A stretch of 64,000 nt of DNA from Drosophila miranda (Eukaryota > Arthropoda > Insecta > Diptera > Drosophilidae). Made by a program: the position numbers and the translations under genes. Below are positions 26,362 to 35,400 of the stretch, in pieces. Every line of letters starts with the position of its first letter. Position 1 is the first letter of the stretch. The stretch spans positions 23,560,001 through 23,624,000 of the forward strand of contig NC_046675.1 of NCBI RefSeq assembly GCF_003369915.1, in the 5' to 3' direction. The notes below the pieces were generated by a model. The model had not been told where the DNA came from. It did not search any database and saw nothing but the letters and a program-made list of their open reading frames with translations.

Positions 26362-26502
26362 ATGTCGGAGCTCTCGAAACTGGAGACACTTTCAAACAAG
26401 AACCTCCTGGCCATGTGCAAGGAGCACGGCCTGCCCTCCGTCGGGGTGGCCGACAGCACTCGTGCGTGCATAATCCACGCCGAGGGTTTATTTAATTGAA
26501 GT
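26362..26502 (+). CDS. Orphan LEM-domain mini-ORF (probable gene fragment)
   Basis: A 45-46-codon ORF starting at the ATG before SELSKLETLSN. It matches the LEM-domain pattern: a leucine-rich first helix, LSNKNLL, then CKEHGLP, then VADSTRACII. LEM domains bind BAF at the nuclear lamina; the fly proteins are Otefin, Bocksbeutel and MAN1. The frame stops shortly after the domain, so no membrane segment follows. It is embedded in the transposon island, so it is more likely a captured or retroposed fragment than a functional gene. A short DNA-bridging peptide cannot be excluded. Confidence 0.5.
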
Positions 26503-26587
26503 TTAAATTAGCTTTTAAATAATTTAGTTTTAAACAATTTGAACCGACTAATATAATCAAAAGCCATGCCCCCCGAGAAGAAGATTT

Positions 26588-26770
26588 GTTGCGGAGGTTC
26601 AATAACGCTCCAAGAAGTGTGGTTGCGGAGGTTCGATTACGCTCCAAGAAGTTTGGTTGCGGAGGTTTAATAACGCTCCAAGAAGTGTGGTTGCGGAGGT
26701 TCAATTACGCTCCGAGAAGTGTGGTTGCGGAGGTTCAATTACGCTCCGAGAAGTGTGGTTGCGGAGGTTC
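26588..26770 (+). repeat. 34-bp minisatellite, about 5.4 copies
   Basis: Tandem units beginning GTTGCGGAGGTTC and containing ACGCTCC-AGAAGT. Units differ by a few bases, and the last two full copies are identical. It lies between the LEM fragment and a CT-rich segment. Confidence 0.9.
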
Positions 26771-27076
26771 TGGGGTGCCATGGTGCGCACGGTGCTGACT
26801 CCCTGCGCACTAGGTTTAGAAGAGTAGATGTTAACAGTTAAAAAAAAAAAATAAAGTCGCGCGGCTTCGACTGTGCTCGCCTTTTTATAGCAATTGGCAG
26901 CGCCGCCATTTGCGAAAATGACTTCGAAGTAGCGCAGTCGCGCCGCCGCAGGTCTGCCTTGCAAGAGCGAGAGAGATATATCGGCTGTCGCTGCATGTGT
27001 GAGATTTTGTATGCGCTTGCTTCTGAGTACAACAAAAATACGTCAGCCGACAGCGCAGCCGCAGCTGGTGGCTCTC

Positions 27077-27100
27077 TGTCTCTCTCTCTCTCTCTCTCTG
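27077..27100. repeat. CT dinucleotide tract inside the island
   Basis: A pyrimidine run of about ten or more CT units interrupted once. No further function is evident. Confidence 0.7.
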
Positions 27101-27499
27101 CTTTTGCAAGGTAGCAGAAAAGGGTGGGTTTTGTGTTATATATTTATTGTATACTTACAGTGCCGCTCAACTGAATAGGTTCAACAATTATCCAAAGTCA
27201 AACCGCTATATCTTTTTAACCAACTTACCGATTTATATGAAACAATTGTTTGTGCATAGATTGATTCATTGTTAATAAAGCAAGAATAAAAAAAGTTTGT
27301 GGTTTCCAGGACACGTTTTTAAAGCTATTTATTAATTTTTTCAAAAACATTACAAACGAGGGGGAACGTTGTGAGTTGTGAGATAATATTAAGCGACGCG
27401 ACAAAGAGTGCGTGCAAGAGAGACAGAAAATCAGTCTGAGCGTGACGTCAGGCGTTGCGTAGCCACTGCAAATTGATGTGTTCCTTTTGGCTATAAAAA

Positions 27500-27760
27500 T
27501 GATCCGATCTAATCCAGATTCAGCAACCGGATAGATATGGTCATTCTCTATGATTGTGCGTTTTTAGTTTTCTCGAATCTGCACTATTGTGGATGCAACA
27601 GATTTTCGTTCTTTGTGGGGGCGGAAGGGGGTGGGGCGAAATTCGGAGATATATGTTTTATAGTGAGATCTAACAGGAGTACGGGTACCAAAATTTGGTT
27701 ACTCTAGCGTTAATGGTCTCTGAGATTTGTGGATGTAAGCCGTAGTATAGGCCTTTGTAT
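27500..27760. repeat. Dispersed repeat, related to 31680-31990
   Basis: Shares a series of short blocks with the later segment: TCATTCTCT, ATTGTGGA, GATTTTCG, GGGCGAAAT, ACAGGAGT and GGTCTCTGAGAT-type sequence, in the same order. It is a diverged, non-coding, multi-copy element. Confidence 0.5.
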
Positions 27761-28002
27761 ACCCTATTTTGTTAATTTTATATGAAAGTATAAATATTGA
27801 TATGAAGATAAAACGTAACTAATAAAGACCTTTTCTCAAACTGACATTTTTTAAACATATTTATGTATATGATGAGTGTTTTGTATATATATCTCGATCC
27901 TGGTACCTATTCTTGGTCTCTGCAAGAAGACAATAAGCTTTAAAATATCGTTGAAATAATATTTAATAATATTAAAATCTATTGAAAATAAATTTTTTTT
28001 TT

Positions 28003-28147
28003 GCCTGGGATGACAAACATATTCACAATTCTATAACATCCATTTCCCCCAGGGTATGTGTGCATGGAATGGGACTCATTGTTGTGAACCGGTTATTACG
28101 ACTAATTCTTGGTTAATCTTTCTTCCGTCGAATATTCCCAGCTATAT
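28003..28147 (-). repeat. Outer inverted repeat, right arm
   Basis: Inverse partner of 24157-24297. It overlaps the block that also resembles 22150-22200, so the terminal sequence belongs to a family with other members in this window. Confidence 0.65.
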
Positions 28148-28360
28148 AGATATCTTATTTTTGCCCAGATAATTTTATATGATTGCTGAATCAATTTTGA
28201 TCAAGATTAACTACTTTTAAGTACTCGAAAATCTTTTATTTTGACAAAAAAAACGAATTCGAATTCTGGCGGGCCGGTTATGGCTTTCTCGTAGCTGCTT
28301 TATATAAAAAATTCAGCGGGTAATGTAGCCGTTGGTGTGCGCTGCGGGCACACTGGGTAC

Positions 28361-28900
28361 CAGTGCTGCCAGATTTTGAGAGTCACCATAAGCTAGATTG
28401 AAGAAAAAATAAGCTGGAATAAGCTAAATACAAAAAAAAGCTGAAAAATAATCTAACAATAAAAACGACATGGCCCCAATTGTTGACTTACAAAAGCAGC
28501 AGTACGCTTATGTGGATTCAGTTGGCACATTGCGTAGCCCCTCCGTAAATTCATCAAAAATTTAACCAGAAATTGTGGAAATTTTGTTTATAAAACACTT
28601 TTGGCATTTTTTTTGTATGCAAATGTGCAAACATGTGCAATACCATAGTGTGACTGAAACTTATCAACGAATAATTACCATACATATATACACAAAATTG
28701 GATGATATATCAAAATACGAACAAGATATATGATTTTTTTCCGATATAACAATACATTCAAATAGCAAAAATTGTTTTGTACCAAATTTTTTGAAGCCAA
28801 ATAAGCTAAATGAAATTTTAAATAAAAGAGATATTTTTCAAGCTATTTTGTTTTAAAATAAGCCAAATCTAGCTTAAAATAAGCTGAAATGGCAACACTG
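28361..28900. mobile_element. hAT-like MITE, copy 2
   Basis: About 540 bp. Begins CAGTGCTGCCAGATTTT and ends GGCAACACTG, and is collinear with copy 1 at 20684-21245, including the motif AAATCTAGCTTAAAATAAGCT near the 3' end. The first and last eleven bases are near-perfect inverses (CAGTGCTGCCA and CAGTGTTGCCA). The flanking 8-mers do not match well here, so the target duplication is degraded or lost. Confidence 0.65.
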
Positions 28901-28921
28901 ACTGTATATTTTAACGATAAG

Positions 28922-28932
28922 TGGTCACACTG
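28922..28932 (+). promoter_or_regulatory. Motif 1 (M1BP) core-promoter element
   Basis: TGGTCACACTG matches the Drosophila Motif 1 consensus. It lies about 360 bp upstream of the GDE1-like start codon in the correct orientation, so it probably marks that gene's promoter. Confidence 0.6.
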
Positions 28933-29293
28933 ATTTACTCGTTTTGTGCGAGATTTTAGTTTTTTTGAACGGTTATTTTAGGCCCTGCCCGTTACAAAAA
29001 CAATTTTGAACCGAACCTAAATCGAGGGCTAGACTTTAACCAAGTTCTGAGTCAACAGTGGGGCGGTGGCAGTGATATATTGTAGGAAAAACAGGCGTGG
29101 GAGTGGCAACGGCATCAGCGGGTGGAACAGAGCAGAGCGGGTGGTGTGGTGGTGGCGGCACGCATTCTATTTAGGGTGAGTGTAGTGCATTTACACAAGA
29201 CACAAGAAAGCAACGAAACTAACAAATACTAGAGGTAAAAATAGACCCTAAACAGACACTTAAGTGCAATCTTTCAACAGTTCCCTCTGCTGA

Positions 29294-30540
29294 ATGTACT
29301 GGCGCTGGTTGTGGCTCTGCATTAAGATGATCTACCAGCTGCTGTGCTGCTCGGTGAGCATGATCTTCTTCTGCTTCAACGTGTTTTGGCTGTTCTGCAA
29401 CCTGGCCATACCCTGGTGCACACTGAGCCTCGTCGTCGTCTGTGTGGCCTCCAAGTTCGTGAAGCTGCAGCGCAGTCCCAACGAGAAGCGGCTCCTTAGC
29501 CTGCTGAGCGCGCCGGATGATTGGCCGAGCTACTGGCCCATCGCTAATCGGGCGGCCGGCTACGATGCGCCCGAGAACTCGAAGGCAGCAATCAAAAAGG
29601 TGACGTCATGAGGCGGTGGTTGCTTCGGCCCTTACCCCAGCAAAAATCAATAACATCCCTCATTTTCAGTGCCTAACACGTGGATATCGGAACGTGCTTC
29701 TCGATGCCGGTCTCACATCCTGCGGGGAAATTGTTATAGCTAACCCCAGTCGCCTGGCTGTGGCTCAGCAGCCGTTGAGCGAGCTGCAAAAACTCAACAT
29801 CACGGAGCAGCATCCTATGGGGTGAGACATGAGCCTTATGCAAATCAAGTGGAACTTCACTAAACTCAAATGTCAATACACAGGTCCCACTTCGAGGCAG
29901 AGTCAGTGACCACGCTAAGGCAGCTCTCCGACTATGTGGAGGCGGAGGCTACCTCGGCCACGCTCTTCCTGCGCCTGCACGACAACAGTGCCCGCATGCT
30001 CGACCAGCTGCAGAAGTTTATGGCCGCCAATGAGGCGTTTACGCAGCGAACAATTGTTATTAGTCGCTCGCCGCTTGCCATTTATCAGGTATGCATAGAG
30101 GAGGATGCTTCTTTGGGGATGCTTTTGATGCCTGTTGTTCTTTTCAGCTGCGCAAACTGCGTCCGGAGATCATTTGTGGCCTGTGGCATGAGACCTATCT
30201 ATCGCTGGCCATACTCAAATCCTCTACACTGATTACCTCAATCTATGGTGCAATCTTTCGCAATATCATTGCCCCCGTGATCGGCATAAGCGTCGTCTTT
30301 CTCAGCAAAGAAGAGTTCAATTTGTAAGCCATTCATTGGTATTCTCTTTTTGGATTACTCTTTAATGTTTAATTGGCTTTTGGCAGGCACATTGCCGACC
30401 TGTGGCGCAATGTTGGCGTCCGTCCAATCGTCTACATGGTGAACTCGCCCAACGAGAAGCGCTATTTTCAGAAGACCATGAAGATCCAATATTTGACCGA
30501 CTCGCTGCGCTCCGAGCCGCATCTACTGATGAAGGCCTAA
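29294..30540 (+). CDS. GDE1-family glycerophosphodiesterase-like membrane protein, probable pseudoenzyme
   Basis: Five exons (29294-29599, 29670-29821, 29884-30088, 30148-30323, 30387-30540) join in frame to 330 residues, the length of mammalian GDE1. One or two hydrophobic spans occupy residues 12-53. The family block [12 protein letters not shown] (residues 91-102) and the C-terminal [10 protein letters not shown]...YLTDSL match GDE1 closely. However, the usual HRG is N85-R86-A87, the glutamate of the ELD metal site is L112, and the histidine of the HD motif is N127; only D114 remains. All reading frames and splice sites are intact, so this is not a decayed gene. I infer a fold-conserved protein without glycerophosphodiesterase activity, probably in an endomembrane. 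The start could also be the ATG at 29327. Confidence 0.8.
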
Positions 30541-31679
30541 GGTGTTCCATTCACCAGCGAGGAAGTCAACGAACACAACTCAGACAGGAGCGCACATACA
30601 GAGAAACTGTTTGCATTTAGCTGCGCCACACTTAATTCTTAAGAGTAATTCGTTTTGAGTGCCCACGTTCACTCCCCTCCCCCACACTCGATATGTGTTT
30701 ATAAAATGCGTTTTTAGTACGTGTTCCGTATCTGTAGAAGCTTTTGAAAGTATTACCCGTTGTGCACCAGTACCACTACCTGTACCAGTGAGATTGAAGC
30801 TGTATATTTATGTCTGAATAGGTTTTGTGCTTTATTTATTGTCCGCTACAGGATGCTTTTTACATTTTATTTTTTCTATTGACGTCCTGTTTGTTTTTTT
30901 ATATATGTTTTCTATTTAATTATGTCTATATTTTCATATACCCTGCCTGATATGTTCTGTTCTCAAATTTTGTACGATATTTCTACACATGTACTATACT
31001 CGCATGTACACAAATGTATACCCCATAAGGTAGTATATTGCTTTTTTGATGTGCTCTATATATGTATATATATATGTATGTAGTATATACAAACATACAC
31101 GCGCAGCTTTTCTAGAATGCCGAACATTTGGCCATTTTTCACAAATGTTCCCATTGTTATGCAGATCCCAAAAGAATAACTTGTCTAAGACCAAGTCCCG
31201 ACACCAAATACAATTAAGCTTCTTACGTCTAATCCGAGAAAAGCAAACGAATTGTGTTCCAACGAGCATTATCTATACGACTATACCAAAAAAAAACAAT
31301 GATGAAAATTTCATTTTATTACGACACGATGATCCGATGAGTAAATAAAGATAGTGGAAAAGATTGATATAAACTCAAAAATCAAGAGTAAGCGTTTTCT
31401 TATAGATGCATCTGCTCAGCTTGTCAGCATTTGTATTACCAGTCGGTAAAGGGTTTAGATAAATAACGCTTATAAGGGTTTTCTTCCGTTTTAATATATT
31501 GTATATTGCTGAGCGAGAGAAGCTGCCTGTACGGTGTTCGAGGTATTCGGTGTGCTGGCAATGGTATAAATTCTTCAATATTACCCTAACATGACTTACC
31601 AGACGGCCGAATCCCTCATCGAAAATGTGGATCATAAGTTAATTACATGCCATCCACTCATCCAATATAGTATCCATCT

Positions 31680-31990
31680 AAACCAGACTCCTGAATCTGG
31701 TTGTTATATAATCATTCTCTCGTAGGTTCAAAATTGTGGAGGCCACCGATTTTCGAACTTTGTGTGGGCGAAATAAACTTGTAACAGTGTGATATCACAG
31801 GAGTGTAAATAAAAAATTTCGTTGTTTTGGCTTTTTAGTCTCTGAGATCTAGACGGACGCATGGATGGACAGACCAGACATGGCTACATCGACCCGGCTA
31901 TTGGTGTTGATCGAGATATATGGGATCGGAAACGCTTCCTTCTGGGTACTACACCCCCCATCCACTTCCACCACAAACCTAATATACCCC
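31680..31990. repeat. Dispersed repeat, related to 27500-27760
   Basis: Collinear short matches with the earlier segment. It includes CAGTGTGATATCACAG, which also occurs at about 51171. The central GTGATATCAC is a perfect palindrome. Confidence 0.5.
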
Positions 31991-32366
31991 TATACTCTTT
32001 GAGAATCGATCCGAAGGTTGCATATGGTCAACTTTGAAAGTTCATAGGTATCTTTTAAACTTATCCGATTTATTCAGTTTCGATTTTCCCACCTCATTTC
32101 GGCTGGTCCTGGTGAACGCGTCCATTAATTGTAGATTGGAACAAAGTTTTTTTTAATTTTTCTTTATTATTTGGGGGGATGTCTTACATTATATATGTAT
32201 ATGTATGTATATCTGTATATATGGTGTGCCTAGGTCTATTAAGGTCTTACATTTCTGAGCGAGGGAATGGGAACCTTTTGCGGGGTGACAGGACAGGGAT
32301 GTATGCACGGAGTACTAATGATAGAGCTTAGAAATAGCCATGCATCGAGTGTTCGATAGATGTAAT

Positions 32367-32372
32367 TTTATT
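32367..32372 (-). terminator. Candidate poly(A) signal of the FHA gene
   Basis: AATAAA on the minus strand about 109 nt past the stop codon of the giant protein gene. Confidence 0.55.
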
Positions 32373-32480
32373 TTATACAGAAGTTCGTAAAGTGTGTGAA
32401 AGCTTAAAAAAAATTGTACGATAGAGAATATTTATATATGTATAAACAATGGGGCAAATGCAAGATGCAAATGAAGTTCC

Positions 32481-35400
32481 TTATTTGCGGCGGGAGCGTG
32501 TCGCTCTCTTGGGCGCCTCGTCGTTGCTGGTGGCGGAATCTGCCACTGGGAGAGTGGCCTCGAAGTGCACCTTCTTGGCACGGCCACTGCGTGCCGTCGA
32601 GGCTGAGGGGGCAGCGGCTTCCGCCGACGGAACGGGCTGCATTGCCTCTGGCTCGACAATTGGGGCTGCCTTGGCAGCTCGTCCGCGTCCACGGGCGGCT
32701 GGTTTTTTGGCGGACACAGCCACCACGGGCTGCTCTGCAGGCTCCTCGTCAGAAATGATCACCGCTGGAGTCTTAGCACGGGCTCCGCCACGTGCTTTCT
32801 TGGTGGGCGGCTGGTCCTCTGAATCTGGCTCAGTCTCGACCTTGGCTTTGCGTGCGTTGCCGGCTCGTGCCGCATGCTTGGTGGGCGCTGCAGAATCTGC
32901 TTCAGCCTCATCCTCGGCCTTGCGACGGGTGCCACGTCCTTTGACTGCGGCGACCGTTGCTACCTCTGTTTCCTCGGCCACCTTCTTCGCTGCAGGTGCA
33001 TCCTCGTGCGGCTCCTCAGTGCCGGCCTTTCCCCTGCGTCGCCTGGGCGTGGCTGGTCTGGGCGTGGTGTCCACAAGCAGCTCCAGGGCCTTGACCGTCG
33101 GATTCCTCTGGCGCCGGCTGCGGGACGGGGTCGGCTTGTCATCGTCGGGGACTTCTGTGTAGTTCTTGCGCGGCAGATTTCGTCCCTCACGTCTCTGCGA
33201 AGTTGTGGGGTCCGGCAAGGTCACCGTGGCCATCTCTGGAGTGGCTGGGGTAGCTCTGACTGCCTCTTCGATCGGTGGCCCCTTCTGAGAGGGTGTTGGC
33301 GTGGTGGGATGCACCTCCATCTCGAGCGTCTTGGCAGCTGCTGCCTTGCCGCTGGTCACCGGCTTTCGGTTACGTCGTGATCCAGAGCTGGGCTTGTCAT
33401 CGTCGGGAACTTCTGTGTAGTTCTTCCGTGGAAGATTGCGTCCCTCGCGTCGACGCGGCGTCAGTTCATCCTCGGTGTGGGAGGGCGAGGGGTATACCCC
33501 ATCGTTGGGCTTCTCTGCGGACGCCAAAGCGGTGGCAGTAACGGTGGCAGCCAACTCTGTGGTCACATCCTGCACATTTTTCTGTGCATCGATACCTTCA
33601 GCTTGGGCGGAAGCTTTGCGTCCTCTTCGTGCCGTTGTCTTTTTGGCTTGGGGTGTCCCCTCGTCGACACTCGTCGATGGCTTCCGGAGAGCTCGCGTTG
33701 GCTGCTTCTTCTCTGCTGTATCCACATCCACGCTTGGTTTGCGACCGCGTCGCGTTGGCTTTACCGTTGATGCTTCCTGGATCTCGGGAAGAGGAGTCTC
33801 CAGTGGTGGGCCCTCTCCGCTGTGACGCTTTGATTTGGGCTCCAACTGGTCGGCCGTGCCCTCCTCCACGGTCGCCTTGCGTCCGCGCCGCCGAGAGCTG
33901 GCAGCCTCGACATGCTCCACTGGGACATCCGTCGTCTCGGCTGTGGCTTTGCGTCCGCGTCGCCGTGCCTTGGGCTCCTCGTCGTCCAGCAGCAGCTTCT
34001 TTGGCTCTGGCTCTCGCTCGATTTCCTCAGCGATCTCCTCCAGATGATGGTCCACGGGCTTCATTGAGGCTGATTCTTTCTCTGGTGTTGGATCTGCTTT
34101 CTGTCCTCGGCGCCTGGGATGCTCGGGCTCCTCCGGAGCTGCCACCTCCACATCCATGGCAGGTTTGCGTCCACCTCGCTTGGGTCTGTCTGCCTGGGCA
34201 TCTGGCTGGCCCTCTTTAGCTGGCTGCTGACTGGCCTCCTCGGTTTTTACAAGCTCTGAGGACTTGCGGGCTCGTTTCAGGGTCTTCTTTGGTTCATCCC
34301 CAGCTGGTGGATCTTTTTTGATGGCTGCCAGATGCTCCTGGGTTTTGGGGTTGTGTGGATCATCCTTTGTGGCCTCCTTCTCTGCTGTTGGAGCTCGTCT
34401 GTGTCGCTTTGATGTCTCAGGCATAACCTCCGTATGCTCCTCCTGGACCACTTCGGGTGTTTTGCGACCTCGTTTTGGGAGCTTCTTTGGCTCGGAGTCC
34501 ACTGTTTGATCTACTTTAATGGCTGCCAGGAGCTCCCGGGCTTTGGCCTTCCGTGCTTGATCCTTCTCCGCTGATGGAGGACGTCCGCGTCCACGCTTTG
34601 TTGTCGAAGGAAGCAGCTCCTTGGATTCCTCCTGGTTTCGCTTTGGTGGATCCATTTGTTTAACATGTTCGGATGGCATGTTGTCGTCTGTGATGGGATT
34701 CAGAATCTCCTCCGTCTTCGGCTGTGCTTCGTTGTCCTTTGCCTCCTCTGATGATTGCTTGGACGGCTTTCGTCCCCGTCTCGTGTTCGTGATGACTTTC
34801 TTTTCCTCGAGGATTGGCTGTACCTCGTCGGACGGTTTGCGGCCCCGCCGCCTTGGCCTCTCCGATTCGCTAGCCTCTGCGGTTCTCTCCACGGACGAGC
34901 CCTTTTTGGCCCTTTTGGCGGCTGGCTGAATCTCCTTTGCGGGCGGCTGCCCGTCATTGCGTGCCAGTCTTGTTACCTTCCTCGCCTCCTGCTTGACTGC
35001 TTCTTCTGCAGCCACCTCTGGCTCTTGCTTTTCATTGTTTTCTGCATCCTTCTCTTCTTCAACATATTTCAAGGTGTTTTCTTCAAGCGCTTGATTCCCG
35101 TTTTCAGAATTACTTTCGAGCGGCTTTTCCGTCGCTAGCGTATTCCTTCTGTCTCGTTCAGACTCAGTTGCGATATCCTGTTCTTCATCCAGAGCGGATC
35201 CAAGTGTTTGTGTCTCGGATACGGAGGCACCTGTCGTTTCAGTTGGGGCTGGAGTAAGCTCGAGTGCGGCCTCTCTTGGTGTATCTTCAGGGGTTGCGGC
35301 TGCAACTTCATCTTCCTTTGCAGAACCACTAGTATATGATTTAACAGACATGGCTTTGGGCTCCACAACCCCAGCGGGCGCACCCGAAGACGAAGGTTTC

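Larger units (their letters stand above)
24110..28946. mobile_element. Nested transposon island bounded by a 16-nt direct repeat
   Basis: TGATTTACTCGTTTTG occurs exactly at 24110-24125 and again at 28931-28946. Between them lie two nested inverted-repeat pairs, a broken mariner transposase, a minisatellite, a LEM-domain fragment and a MITE. Sixteen bases is longer than a usual target-site duplication, so the direct repeat may mark a duplication or an ectopic exchange rather than one insertion. Confidence 0.5.
30541..32480. other. AT-rich spacer between two convergent genes
   Basis: Contains the 3'UTR of the GDE1-like gene, a TA-rich microsatellite near 31060-31085, and a diverged dispersed repeat at about 31680-31990. 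No coding exon is supported. It ends with the 3'UTR of the giant FHA gene. Confidence 0.5.

Noticed and set aside
27150-27190. Tc1-type terminal repeat starting CAGTGCCGCTCAACTG
   Set aside because: It looks like a Tc1/mariner end next to TA, but I found no inverse partner in the window, so it is not reported as an element.
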